Shown in pieces: positions 1-17,424 of a stretch of 64,000 nt of DNA (position 1 is the stretch's first letter; the number at the start of each line of letters is the position of its first letter). Below the pieces are notes generated by a model. That model did no database searches, was not told where the DNA came from, and was given only the letters and a program-made list of their open reading frames with translations. This DNA comes from Deuterostichococcus epilithicus (taxonomy: Eukaryota > Chlorophyta > Trebouxiophyceae > Prasiolales > Stichococcaceae). The DNA is taken from positions 2,108,001-2,172,000 of the forward strand of contig JAVTLE010000001.1 of the NCBI GenBank assembly GCA_033439295.1. The letters run 5' to 3'. The position numbers and the translations under genes were made by a program.

Positions 1-66
1 GCGCAGTTTCGAATGGCAGCCTTGCTGATGGCAAGTTTCGAGGGAACTTAAGGAGCATAATATCAC

Positions 67-5042
<4,976 letters not shown>

Positions 5043-6195
5043 GATGGAGGGACAATCAGTCGCCTGCTCTGGTCACCTCAACGCCGCTGTGCGAACTGGC
5101 TGTCAGCAAGCGCCCGTCCGGCGTTGCGACCCGGGTGTGAGATCGATGTGCCGATGTGGCCGGTCAGACAGTGGCCAAGCGACTGCACATCGAGACCGAG
5201 CTGCTAGCCAAGCTGCCGTAAGTCATGTCGCTCGCAAAGGCAGCATTTCTAAGCCTTTTGCTGCCCGCTACTTTAGGTCACGTCGTGCAAAAGTCGTCAG
5301 ATTGCTGACGACTTGCGCATTGCGCTCTAGAAGTCTAGATGCAGCAGCCGGATGCAGGATGCAGCCACGTGCCAAAAGCCCACGGACAGAGGGGGCTGGA
5401 ATCCTGGAATGAGTCGGCTGAGGCTGGATCGCAATCGGGTTGGGGTGTCCGTTTAATCGGAGGCTGCAGCGGCTGCTGTGACTGCTCCAGCTCTCAAAGT
5501 AGACCCAGGTTGTCGTACCCGTGACTACACCTCACGCGGCCGGTTGCAGGGCGACAGCCGAATCGCACTCTGATTGAGCTCTGCGGATCGTCCTTGACTT
5601 GACACACCAGACCGCAGTCACCGCCCGTTGCGGGGCATGGCCGGACGGTCGTCGTATGTCATCGAGTGACCCCATACGCAGCCAAACCGTGGGCAGTGGG
5701 TGCAGACTGCCCAAATGGGCGCGAACGGTTCGAAGGAGGTGAGCAGTGTCAGACGTACACGCAGAGCCGGCATCGCAGCGGTCCTGCTGCCACGACAGCC
5801 TACCGATTTCCGCCCAGCGCACGAGGCTTCAGCTGAAAGTTTCCGGGCAGGGGTGCCAGCCTGCACATCTGGGTAGCAAGTCTCACCGCAGCCGGACGTG
5901 GCGGCGAGGGACACCCAGACGTTCGTTTGCTGTAGCCAGTTGGGGTTGCGGTGCCAGAACTTGCAAATAGTTGCACTAGGCAGCAGCAAAGTCTTACCTG
6001 CAGTGCAGCTGGCGGATCTACATCATCTGCGGCACCCCACTGGAACATGTCGATGCTGACATCAGTGCAAGACACCACTCAGGGTGTGCAGCAGGCCCCG
6101 GCGGCGGCAGAGCGGCACTGGCCATGTGATATCATACAGCCGGGTATCCGTACAGCCTGGTATTGAAGCACCCCTTCGCATCATCGTGCCTGCAG
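5043..6195. other. Head-to-head spacer between V-ATPase and kinase genes
   Basis: No convincing gene. It should contain the V-ATPase 5' leader and promoter, and the promoter and first exon(s) of the kinase. One ATG at 6047 opens 32 codons up to a GT at 6144, but its phase does not match the first certain kinase exon at 6196, so it was not used as the start. Confidence 0.5.
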
Positions 6196-9100
6196 GCCGG
6201 TCCGGGGGGCTGCTGCCATGGCGCCAGCGCAACTAAGGACGAGCCGCCCCCGGTGAAGCCGCCACCGTCGGAGACAGCGCTCTCAGCTGCTCTCCCCTCA
6301 CCGGGGGTGCCCGCTTCCAGCACAGCAGCCGTGTCCGGGCAGAACGGCGTCTCAGCACTGCCAGCCAATGGCGCCGCCAGTGACGCGGCTGCGCCCAAGG
6401 CGCCGGACGCAGCGGCCGCGTCCCAGCCAGGCCCATCGGCCACAGCACAGTCGCCGCCAATGGCGCCGGGCCCGCCCGAAGGAGCAGAAGGCTTCCGCAG
6501 CAGCAGTGCCGGTCCCCTGCCGGACCTCCAACGCCGTCTGTACTCGGCGCGGCCCAGCGCCACGACTGCCGACAAGGTCGCGGGCCTGCCGACCCAGAGT
6601 GGCCAGCGGCGTGCGCGGGCCATTGCGGCAGAGCCGGGGCCACGATTTGGTGCGGCACCCTCAAGCTCGAGCAAGATCCTGAGAGTCCGGGCGGCTTGCA
6701 TGCCTGCTGTCTGTATATGCACTAAACACCGAGGTAAGCGGCGGCGGCTGCGCAGGCTGCTGCTTGGCAGCAGCTTAGCGCCTGCTGGCTCCACGTGACG
6801 ACGCGAAGAGGACTCCTTGCCGTATTGCAGCCGAGGTCTGTGCTTTCTGCAGGCCGAGGCAGCCTGGATGCCAATGTGCTGGGCGCCCGCGCGGGCCGCA
6901 GCGGCAGCTGGCCGGATGAGGGCAGCATGACAAGGAGGACGCGTGATGGCGTCGTCGCAAAGAGCTTCGACGTCCAGAGGTGTACCGGGTGCGTCGCTGC
7001 CAAGATGGAGCCACCGATGAAGAGCGTGCCTGCCAGCCCGCAGCATTCACACTGCCTGTGTCTTGCGCAGGAAGGCAGCGTGAAGGCTGCTGAAGCCAGC
7101 GGCGGAGCACAGCGGGGTGCCCAGCCCGTGAGTCTTGAGACTGCTTCACATGGGAAACTTGACTCCAACTGGACCCACGTTTACTGCATGCGCAGGCGGA
7201 GGTCGTCCTCGCTGGAGTCGGCGGCTCTGTACAGTTTTCTCGACCTTTCCTCCGAGGCGCTGGCCTCCGAGAAGCCAGCGGGCTTGTTCGCCCTGCCGCC
7301 GGGGGCGCTGCCGCCGGAGCCTGTTGGGATGCGCACGCTGCCGGAGGCAGTTGCGACAATACCGGAGCCCATCAGCGGGCACACGCCGCCAGGGCAGTTC
7401 CCTGGGGAGGCCGGTGAGCGCTTCTCTAGCTTGCGTTTAGCAAACCCCCTGCTGGCTTGTCCGTTGCTTGCCTGCCGAGCCTAGTGTCAGCTCTGGCCTG
7501 GCGCGGTGCATGCGCCACACCCGAGCTGAGGCACTGGATGTAAGCCGCGTACAGCCTTGCACTGGACACGGGCTTAGAACTGAGGCAGTCTGTGAAGGCT
7601 GTTCTGTTCTGGCAACTGAGGCTTCATGGCTGTGACAAATATGGCATGGGCTTCCTTCTGGCCGTCCTCTCGGGGGTCAGTCGGTGTGGGCCACCAAACA
7701 GGTTTGCTCCAAAGAAGATCTGATGGCGGCGCTAGGACACCACACCGACGGCGCCAGCGCTAGGACACCGCACCGACGGCGCCAGCGCACCTGGTCGCGT
7801 GCTCCTTCTGGGTCCACTCACATGTCAACATACACTGGTTTCCTCTCCTGCAGACCCCAACCTGCCGCAGGGCGCGCCGGTGCTGGCGGACGAGGGGGAC
7901 CGCATTGCCAAGCTGTGCTCGCTTGGTGTGCTTGACACGGACGCGGACCCTCGCTTTGACGACATCACCCGCCTGGTGAGCTGCCGCGTCACTTGAGAAC
8001 CCGAGCTTCGTCGGTTCCCTCGGTTGCGCGGCCCGCAGCTGCCCGCTCGGTGTCCGTGGCTGGCAGTGTGTGCTCGCCGCCAACGAAAGCACAACCCGGC
8101 TCCGCTGCGTCGTTGCAGCTGCTTCTGGCCGCAGCGGTGCTCAAAGCATGCCTGTGTAGCGTTGTGGCGGCGGTGCAGGGCGCCGGGGTCTGCTGGGGCG
8201 CGGCCTGGAGTTTGCGATCCAGCCACGCTGGGTGGCGCCCTGCGACATCAATTGTCTCAGCATGCTGCTGCGCAGGCTCGTTGACCTAGTGTTGGAACAC
8301 GCGGCTGACTCACGCAGCGCATTCCGCCCCTGCAGGTGTGCACGATCTTCAGGGCGCCTATCGCGCTCGTCAGCCTGGTGGAGAAGGAGCGGCAGTGGTT
8401 CAAGTCCGTTGTCGGCCTCAAGGCACGCTCCCTCACGTCAACGATTGTAAATCACGCCTCTCTGCTGCCTTCGACGAAGATCAGAGGTTGCGTCCCTAGC
8501 TGAGGGATGCATACGTGACGGCGTGACGGCGGTGCCTCTCGGCTCGGCTGTGGCGGGGGTGCCTCTGCACTGCTGGTGGCCATGTGGCAGGGACTGAAAA
8601 ATAAGGTAGCCGCGCTCATATGGCCACTTTTAAGGCCGCCAAGAACCTTTCCAAGAGCCACTCCGTCCGTACCTCTTGTGCCTACCTGGTGCCCCACCTG
8701 TTGACAGAGACGCCGTGCACGGTGATGCTTTTGTGCAGCCAGGCTCCTGCAGGTGGTTGCAACAGCACCTCATGTCCTGCTGCGACTAGATGCACTCACA
8801 GGTGCTGGGCTGCAGCTGGGCTGCAGCTGGGCTCCTGCACTGGTTGGGTCAGGCATGTCAAGATGCTGTTCTTGATGCCCCGCCAGGTGACGGAGACGGC
8901 GCGCAGCATGTCCTTCTGCGCATGGACACTCATACCCGTGAACCCGGAGGTGCTGGTAGTGGAGGATGCCACCCTGGACCCCCGGTGCGGCCCAGCCCTA
9001 ATGTCAAAACTGTCTCGAGTCATTCCTTCAGTCCTCTTGCCTCCTGGCCCACGACAGGCTGCGCAGATAGGCTGCACAGGTACTAGCGCTGAGGTGCGTG

Positions 9101-12100
9101 GACACGCGCTGGGACCTGCCATGTACGTCTGCAGGAGTCAGGTTTCGCCAAGTGCAGCAGCGCCACGTTTCCTTGCTGCGCCATGGTGGTGGGGATCAGG
9201 GCCCATAAGCATTGGCTTGCCGACGGCTTTGAGCCAGCCCAGCTGGCAGGTTGCAGACATGAACGAGTTTTGTTTTCACCAACACAGAGCTGATGCCTGT
9301 TTGCCGCTGCCACCGGCGCAGATTCCGGGACAATCCGCTGGTGACGGGCCCGCCGCACATCCGCTTCTACGCCGGCGCGCCGCTGGTCACCGCAGAGGGC
9401 TACCGCCTCGGATCCCTGTGCGTCATCGACCGGGAGCCGCGGCGCTTTGATGCCGAGTCATGCAACCTGCTGTGCAACTTTGCGGAGATGGTCGTGCGGG
9501 AGATCGAGAAGGAGAAGACGCGGGTGCGCACGCTGTCAGAGTTCAATCAGAGTTTTGAGGGCTTTGCTTACCCATCACTCGCTCTTCCATATGCAGCACC
9601 CCGAGGCTCTGCGCCCGATGCATCGTATTCGGTGCCCCGCTGTCGCGCTGCTCGTGACGCTGGCGCAGTGCCGACTCCGGCGAGGCTGGCTCAGGTGGAA
9701 GCTGTGTGCCAATTGGACCTGGAAAGCCGCACGGGGAGTGGTCCAGCATTGTCGGCAGTTTCGTCGTCCTCGGCTGCTGCGCCTGAGACGTCGCTGGCTG
9801 GTTGTTCGGCTGCACTTCCAGGCCTCCCAGACATGGTTCCAAAAGGCATTACAAACTGATATACCCTGGGCCTGGCTGCCTGCCGCCCGCAGGTCAGCAA
9901 GAGCGTGAAGCTGCAGAGCCAGACGAGCAGCGCCGAAAGTGTGGCACAGAGACGCAGTATCAGCCGGTGCGTTTCATTGGACCAGGGGCTTCGAATAGTG
10001 AGGCGGACCCCGGGCTGTCACTGCCGCAGGTCAGCGAGAGCGTGAAGCTGCAGAGCCAGACGAGCAGCTTGATGCGCGCCATGGACGCCTTCAATGAAGC
10101 CATCATGCTGGTGGACATGGAGCTGGAGACCTGGACCATCATGTTCACCAACGATGCCTGGCTGCGCTTCATGAGTGCGCTTCTGCTTACTAAACCCTGG
10201 ACCTCCTATATCCATCATGGTCACCGTTGACGCCTGACTGTCCTCATGAAAGAGAGCGCCACCAGACCCTCGCCGCTCCTGCCTGCATTCACGGATCGCA
10301 AGCTCAGCACCTATGTGAAGGATGCTTGGCTGCGGGCGTCATGCGTGCGCTGCCCCTGTCAATCCTGCGGCATCGGCCTGCCATTATGCCTCAAGGCGGG
10401 TCAGCCTGGACACGGCTCAGCACGAATGCAGCTCGGTTTCTTCATAGCTCGGATCAGCCGATGTCTGTAGCATGCATGGCGCAAACATGCTGGAATTTTA
10501 GAAGTCGTGCGCTGCAGATGTCCCGCGCGGATTTTCAGCTGCCTGAAAAGCTGGCGCAGCTTGCTGACGGCCTGTGACCATTCTCCTCTGCAGATCTTAC
10601 CCGGGACCGAGCCGTGGGATCGGACCTGTGGACCATCTTCCAGCAACCCGACCGGCGGCGGGAGGCCACGATGCAGGCCGTCCGCAAGATGATCGATGCC
10701 AAGCAGGTGCTGCCAGGCCCCCCTACTCCTGCTTTTCGACGCCCCCAGCTCCTGAGATTCCGAAGCCTCCCTGCATCTTGGTGCAACCCCAGCACAGAGT
10801 GGGGGCTGTGTCGAGGAGTCCCTTCGGGACCAGCAGTGCATGGGTGACCCAGATGAGATCGTTTGTCCTGGACGAATTCATCATGTGCCTCAGAGCATTG
10901 CATCTGGATAAGATGCGCTGTGCACCTGCATCTGCGCAAATCTCTCTTGGTGTGTGTCCGCCTCTCTCACAGCAGGCCCTGCAGCCCGCAGCTCGCAGAG
11001 CTTTCAGCGTCTGAGCTGGGCCTGTACCACAACCCTGCAGGAGTTTGCGCTGGAGCTGTCGTTCCCTGACGCGCGCGCGACCGCAGGGCTGCAGCGGGTC
11101 ATGGCCAAGTTCCGTCCGGCCGCGACGGAGACGCTGGCGGATGGCATGCCTGCGATCGGCATCCCAGGCTTTGTGCCGTGGCAGAACAAGATGCCCAACT
11201 ACTTCTTCGCCACTGTGTCCCTGAAGGTGCGTCTGCCTCCGTTCAGATATCTGGCTGGCGTGCTGCCCCAGCCCTAGGACCTCAGCAGGATCGACTCACA
11301 GTGGACGGCATCCAATGTCGGCTGCACCCACGCCTGATGCTCACGGCTCAGCCGCAACCGAGGCACGATCGAGCTGCACTAGAAGGTTCAGAACGAGGCC
11401 ACTGCCACGTCTCCGGATGGGGGTGTTGCCCACCTCCAAACGCCATGAGCCCAAATCGGATGCTGGGTGACAAATGCCAGTCTCTCCAAATCACGCAACA
11501 AGGAATTTCCTGTTAGTACTTCCTGCCCAGCCCGATTGCTCATGCTGCACCGCAGGCTACATCGAGCCTGGACCGCATGCTGGATGACGTCATGCTTAAT
11601 GGCGCGCCCAGCGGCAACCTCGACAGTTCTGGGTCCACCAGGTGCAATGCGCCTGGCTGCCTGCCTGGCCGTGTGGCTCTCCCGGACAGACGGCAGCAGC
11701 ACTGTGGGCGACAATGTAACCCGAGTATGCACTGCAAGCCATGCATCATCCGTCTGCAGGCCTTGGAGGGACCGTCCTGAACACCCAAACACCTGCGCCC
11801 GCGCTATCCGTCCTGGCTGGCATCTCGTGCGTGCTGCGTGCGGATGACCCTCTGTCAACATCGCCGCTGCTGGTGCCGTGCAGCTCCACCCGCGGCTCGG
11901 GCGGCCTGCGGTGGCGGCCGCAGGTCATCGCGGGACGGCGGGAGCCGTTTGAGGACGTCCAACTGGGCCCTCTGCTGGGCAAGGGCTCCTACGGCCGCGT
12001 GTACCGCGCCATGTGGAACGGCGCCCCTGTCGCCGTCAAGGCGCGCTGCCCTCTGCCACCGGCGGTCGCTGCTTTCGTGCATTCGTGGCAGCCTCGTGCT

Positions 12101-14629
12101 GCTGCAGGACCGCCCCTGCACCTGTCAAGGACGATGGCTATTCGTGTTGCAGCAGGCTGTAACTAAGACTGCAGCTAGTTTGAGGCCTCGAATACTACAA
12201 CCGTCTGAGTCAAGGCAGGAGTAGGATGCTAATGCAGCGCCGCCAGTCCAGGCCGCGCCTGCCTCACCGCCCGCATGTCGTGTACCCTCGACAGGTGATC
12301 GAGACGCCGTGCGACAAGGGGCCGGACGACGAGCCGGTGGCCATGTTTGAGGCCGACAAGGGCACCGGCCTCAGCCACCCCAACATCGTGCAGACCTTCA
12401 AGTCCAGCTCCTCCATCTCCAAGGTTGGTTCACTTCATCGCAGCGCTCACTCGGAGGGTTTTCGAGTGACAGTCCTCGACTCTTTGATCTCCCAGCGGGC
12501 TCGCATTGTGGCGGCGGCAGGGTTGGCCGCGGCAGCGGCGGCGTTGCCGTGCAGCGCCCAGCAGCAAGCGCGGCGGCGCATACAGCCTGTCCTGGGCGCC
12601 CCTCCAGCTTGCGGCACCTGCAGCTTGGAGCGGCAGCGCCACCAGCAGAGCTCCTTGCAAGCTTTCCAGGCGAACAGGTTGCCGCAGTCGATCACCAGGC
12701 ACCGTTGGTGCTGGTCTACCATTGAGCGTTGCATGACAAGGGGTTTTTCAGCAGCAAAGCAAACCGTGCAGCACATTTACAGCGCCCGCCTTCCTCAAAC
12801 CCTGAACCCTGTACAACCGTGCAGACGGAGGGCAAGGCGTACCAGGAGACCTGGCTGCTGCTGGAGTTCTGCGACCGCGGCAGCCTGCAGGACGCGATGG
12901 ACCGGGGTGCCTTCCGCGCCGTGCGCCTCGGCGCCTCCGAGTCCAAGGTGTGACAGTCCATGTCACAGCCGGCTTGAACAGACTCTTCATGGCCCCTAAC
13001 CGGTGTCACCGCCCCTAGGGCGGCGGGTGCAGGCCTGCTGCAGCACGCCGCACCTGCTTCTCCGTGTGGCACTTGTACGGCAGGGGCGCCATGATCCCAG
13101 ACGTTGCACGCTGAGTCGAAGCCCGACTTGGGGCTCAAAGGGCATGTTTGTAAACCGAACCCCAACTCGCCGCAGAATTGTTGGTCCTTCACAACCCGAA
13201 ACCCTGAGCGCAGGCGGGCAGAGATGCCATCGCGACGGCGCGGGAGGTCGTGGCAATTCGAGCCCCAACCCTAACCCGCAGGCTCCTGAAATTTGCCGCA
13301 GAGACGATGTTGCCCATGCCATTGCAATCATAGGCGGACCTGGAGGCCATCATCGCGACGGCGCTGGAGATAGCGTCAGGGATGGCATACCTGCACGCGG
13401 ACAGCATCCTGCACGGCGACCTGACCGCCGGCAACATCCTGCTGATTTCCAGCCCCAAGGACCGGCGCCAGTTCTCCGCCAAGGCACGCGCTGCGAGGCC
13501 ATCATGTGTCATCAAACTGGTGTCTCGTATGCAGTGTCAGGCGGGCAGGTTCCTGGCCTGCCATATGTCATGCCTGACGCGGTGGCGAAGGCAGGACATG
13601 CCGGCACGGACGTGCCCATGCGTGGGATCCGCCTGTGAGGTTTACCCCAGACCCTTCGAGAACAGAACTCCTGCTATCAAGCCTGCCAGCACAACGTCAG
13701 CCACTGCGCACGATGGCTGCTGCTGCACCTTCACCCAACTCCTGAACCGCATGGGCGCAAGGAATGCAGCTTGGCCGATGTCCTCAACATCACAACTCCA
13801 TCTGTCCCTTCACCCCGCAGATCGCGGATTTTGGGCTGTCGCGCGTCATGGTGGAGACATCCGTCAGCACCGGCAGCTACGGCACCGTGACACACATGCC
13901 GCCGGAGCTGCTGACAACAGGGCGCTTGTCTCGCTCGGCCGACACCTACGCCTTTGGCGTGCTGCTGTGGGAGATGTACACCGGGCAGCGCCCCTGGGCG
14001 GGCATGCTGCAGATGCAGGCGCGCTCGCAGGCTTTGGGGTCATCGGCCCTTTTCTTGGTTGCACACACGGCTGCTTGTCTCCGCAGCTGCAGGGGGCACG
14101 CAGCTGCCATGCGCCAGGACCTCCAAAGGGCTGCTGACTCAGGACCCCAGACTTCACGACACGCTGTTGACAGAACTCCGTGCCGCGCGCAGATCATCTT
14201 CAACATCACGGTGCAGAAAAAGCAGCTGGAGTTCCCACCGGACACGCCTGCCAACTTCAAGGTGCGGCGCGGCGCGGCCCACCCCTTCCCTCCAAACCCT
14301 GGACCCCCGATGCGCCCGCTCCGCCGTCACGGCTGGCAAAGGGGTCACGACTGACGCATCCTTCGGAGCCTGCAGCACTGGGACGAGGCGCACTGCGCAT
14401 CAGTCGGCCAGCGCGCCGCATCGGGAGGATGATCCTCAGGGTCTCACTCACATGCACCTGTCATGAGGGGCAGCGTGTGACAAAGCACCCCTGAAATGAC
14501 GCGTGCACTGCTGTGCCGCAGGGCCTCGCCGCCAGGTGCATGAGCAGCGAGCCCGCGGAGCGGCCGACCTTTGTGGAGATCCTGGACATCCTGCGCAAGG
14601 AGTTTCCTGCAGCGTCGGAAATCACGTGA
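6196..14629 (+). CDS. GAF-PAS-domain TKL (Raf-like) protein kinase; start unresolved
   Basis: A multi-exon sensor-type kinase of about 1000 residues. Exons: 6196-6733, 6853-~6980, 7196-7413, 7854-7975, 8336-8446, 8887-8984, 9322-9523, 10030-10174, 10594-10706, 11041-11226, 11556-~11655, ~11762-12040, 12295-12423, 12825-12947, 13334-13483, 13821-14018, 14193-14261, 14522-14629. Order: Ala/Pro/Ser-rich N-terminus; GAF domain (LADEGDRIAKLCSLGVLDT, IALVSLVEKERQWFKSVVGL, RSMSFCAWTL, NPLVTGPPHIRFYAGAPL); PAS-like segment (MRAMDAFNEAIMLVDMELE); kinase domain. Kinase motifs are the glycine loop GKGSYGRVYRAMWNG, the VAVK lysine, catalytic loop HGDLTAGNILL, DFGLSR, MPPEL in place of APE, SADTYAFGVLLWEMYTG, and C-terminal RCMSSEPAERPTF. 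The loop has HGD for HRD and Thr for the usual Lys. Three junctions need GC donors. The true start lies upstream of 6196 and is not resolved. The ligand of the GAF/PAS part cannot be predicted. Confidence 0.9.
7729..7784. repeat. 28-bp tandem duplication in a kinase intron
   Basis: Two adjacent 28-bp units, 7729-7756 and 7757-7784, differ at one base. Each starts GCGCTAGGACACC and ends CGACGGCGCCA. They lie in the intron just before the first GAF exon. Confidence 0.85.
9887..9930 (+). repeat. Upstream copy of the PAS exon acceptor and 5' end
   Basis: About 40 bp match the acceptor and first codons of the exon at 10030 almost exactly. The copy reads CAGGTCAGCAAGAGCGTGAA then continues identically through the SVKLQSQTSS codons. 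The offset is 137 bp. The copy keeps a usable AG acceptor, so it could act as an alternative 3' splice site, although its frame soon departs from the PAS sequence. Confidence 0.8.
13210..13250 (+). repeat. Upstream decayed copy of a kinase-domain exon start
   Basis: The stretch from the AG at 13212-13213 resembles the start of the exon at 13334, which codes for ADLEAIIATALEIASG. Both share GGCCATC-like and GCGACGGCGC blocks after an AG|GCGG boundary. The copy lacks three bases of the exon. The offset is about 120 bp. Confidence 0.6.
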
Positions 14630-15620
14630 GGCCGGGGACGCGGCCAAGACGGCCGCGGCGGTCGCAGCTCAGGAGTGACAGGGAGGCTGCTGCGCTGCCA
14701 GCTTTTCCGCCCACGCAGGCGGGGTTGCGGCAAAAGTGAGGGTTGCAGCTTGAAAGGACGCACAGGCGGGCGCGACAGCTGGCAGGGCCGCCCTCAGCCC
14801 GGCGTCACCCATTGCAGGCACATTGGTCGACCTACCATGTGCTGCAGGGCATCGCTGGACGCGCCCTGGGCCGTCATGTTCATGCTTAATGGATGGTGGT
14901 CGTGGTTCACCAGTCAGAGAACTATCAATGATGCGAGTGTGTTTGATTGGAGCACGGCGGACTGCGCCACCTGCATATGCTCCGACACTGATCTGACTCG
15001 CTGCTGCCTATCGAGTTTTCATGTCTGTGTGACTCAGTTTTGGATTTGGAGTGTTGGACCACGACCGGACAAGGCTTGCCAGTCTGTGTGGCGGTGTCTC
15101 CATGTTGGTGTCTTGTCTGCCGTGTCATGTCCTGTGCTTGGCAGCAGCAAGACCACTCAACAGTAGGGTCTCTCGTGTGCCTTGAACTATTGAGAGGACA
15201 CCTTTTGTACATGCAAACCCGCTTGCCTAAGCCCGTAGGTATGTTGGCATCCGCTGTAGCGCAGTCGGTGCTGCCGCCTCCCACAGGTGCAGATGCATAC
15301 CTCTTGTGCGTCCCTATTTGCATTCCAGCCGGCGATTTGTGTGTCGTAGATGCATCTTCTGCAGCTGCAGTGCGCACTCGCGGGCAGACTGCAGACGCTT
15401 GGCTGTGAGGCTGGGAACTCTCTGGCTGGAATGGGAAATGCCGCAATTGCATTATGGGACGGGGCCGACGGGGGGCTTCAATACTACCCCTGCTCGCGGC
15501 ATATTCCATGCCTCAAGGTACACGTTTGTTTCTTGCTGCAGCTTACTGCGGTGCCCTAGGTAATACTTCGCTCCATCCTCGCTGCCGATTTGATTGAGCC
15601 GCCACTGTGTCGTAACAAAG
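14630..15620. other. Kinase 3' flank and promoter region of the TLC gene
   Basis: No gene seen. It should contain the kinase 3' untranslated region and the upstream region of the TLC gene at 15621. Reading frames here are short and of mixed composition. Confidence 0.5.
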
Positions 15621-17091
15621 ATGAAGCGCGCCTGTGTCGTGCACGACATCGCAAACCTCATCTTCCTGCCGATCTTGTGCTCCTTCGCGCTCGCTGGTTT
15701 GTGCGGCTGGGCGGATCCGTGGCTCTTTGCATGCTGTATCTCCTTGTACGTGCTGCTGGACACGGCATGGATCCTTCTGCAGCCCGACGCCGTCCCATCA
15801 GCTCTGGTGAGTGATTCAGATTCAATTCGATGCACGGTTTCAGGAAGTCATATGCCCCCGGGCATCATCTCTATCTCATGTGCTTAAGTGATGACGACTC
15901 GTAGCGGAGGTGTCTGCTGCATGGTGATCGGCCTCCAATGCCAGCGCGCCCTGGCTGTCAGTAGACGCATGGCGGCCGGGGTGCAGCCGAACGGTGGTCC
16001 ATCCTGCATGCGCCTGCTTCAAGCTGCTTTGCTAGCTGTCTCACCGACCGCAGGCAATGATAAAACTCCATCACGGCGTCACCCTCCTCCTCTGCCTCTT
16101 TCCCCTGCTTCGCCCGGAGGTGGCTGCCTTCGCATGCCTTGACGGCCTTACGGTGAGACTTAGTGCTGCCTTCGTCAGGCAAAATGGACGACATCGAGGA
16201 TAAGTAGGAAGACATGAAAGTGCAAAGAGTCAAGCTGCCATCTGCGTATGAGCTCCCTCTGATGCTGCAGGAGATCAACACCTTCTTCTTGATTGCAAGG
16301 CGGCAGTGGAAGTCCCAGGTCAGTTCCTCGGACGTGTCTTGCAGCATTGGCACGCGCCCGCACATACTATTTGCGGCAGCAATGAAGCGCGCGGGCGCCT
16401 TGCACTGTGCATGTGTGCACTTGGCATGACGGCTCACCACCGTGCTATGTAGCGGGTGGTACTCACAGCGATGTACTGGAGCACCTTCATCCCCATCCGC
16501 CTCATGCTGTTTCCCTACCTCCTGGTGCGTGCGCTTCACTCTATGCAATGGTGTGACTGCTTTCATGCTTACGCTGTTCGTGTGCAACGGAGACGCACGT
16601 TGACACCCCAGCTTGGCGAATTTTGTTGTACTAGTAACAGGGAGATAGCTAGGAACGACTGCCGCTTCGATCTCGTTGCTCTGACTGCCTCTGACCTCAT
16701 CGAAGGCTGACACGTAGCCGCTTTGGCCTCACAGATTCACTGGGCCGCGCAGGTGGTGTTTGTCAGTGGGCTGCCGCCCAGCATCCCCACCTGGGAGCGC
16801 GTCGTGATCTGGTGCTGCCAGTTGTTCTTGTGCGTCTTCAACCTTGGCATGGTGCACCGGAGCCTGTGCGGCTGGTGGCGGCAGCGGCGGCAGTGGCAGC
16901 AGGACGCGGCGATGGCGGCCAGGTCGCCGGCCGCGGCACTGGGCTGGCGTGGCGATGGCGACTCCCACGCCACCGCCACAGCTCACGTCGTGCTCACCCG
17001 CAGAGGTGCCGGAAAGGCGGGCCAGCCGAAGCAGGCCGCAGCGTCGGGCGGCAACATCGCCATAAGGGGCTCGCACAGCCTAGTGTCATGA
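15621..17091 (+). CDS. TLC-domain (TRAM-LAG1-CLN8) multi-pass membrane protein
   Basis: Five exons in phase, 15621-15806, 16054-16152, 16271-16318, 16453-16524 and 16735-17091, give a 253-residue protein. The ATG at 15621 starts MKRACVVHDIANLIFLPIL. Several hydrophobic spans follow (WLFACCISLYVLLDTAWILL, VTLLLCLFPLL, TAMYWSTFIPIRLMLFPYLL, WERVVIWCCQLFLCVFNLGM). The HH pair in MIKLHHGVTLLL and the EINTFFLIARRQW segment match the TLC pattern of a histidine motif followed by a conserved Glu and Arg region. TLC proteins include ceramide synthases and lipid-sensing ER or chloroplast-envelope proteins. The Lag1 catalytic motif (two His, two Asp) is not complete, so ceramide synthase activity should not be assumed. 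The C-terminal 90 residues are Ala/Gln/Arg-rich and probably cytosolic. Confidence 0.72.
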
Positions 17092-17424
17092 CGTCGTTTC
17101 TGGACGGCAACAGTTGGGTGCGGCAGATGCTCGCACAACTGACGCCACATGGCTTGCCCCATACAGGATCGTGTTTCTTTGTACCATGACTGGTGCTACA
17201 CAGTTTTGGTACTGCCATTCACTTCAGCGCTGTGTTTTACCTCGAATTTCGTCCACCCGTGGGAGGTCGGCCGGTCTGGCGGCGGCCTGCTGCAAGCTCG
17301 CTTTGCATAGTGGTCATGCATTTTGTTTGCTCTGTGTCCTTGCTCTGTGTCCTAAATCTTACTTGGGAGCTGGTCGTCGCCTCAGATCCGGCCAACATGC
17401 ACGTGCGAAGTGGGTCAACTACAA

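Noticed and set aside
5152-5219. Plus-strand segment reading VAKRLHIETELLAKLP followed by GTAAGT, an exon-like signal upstream of the kinase
   Set aside because: Attractive donor, but it lies in the V-ATPase 5' leader region, cannot be linked in phase to a known exon and matches no family that I recognise.
6047-6143. ATG and short exon as the start of the kinase gene
   Set aside because: Splice phase (1) does not fit the exon at 6196 (phase 0).
6132-7046. Minus-strand frame of 304 codons
   Set aside because: Antisense shadow of the Pro/Ala-rich N-terminal kinase exon.
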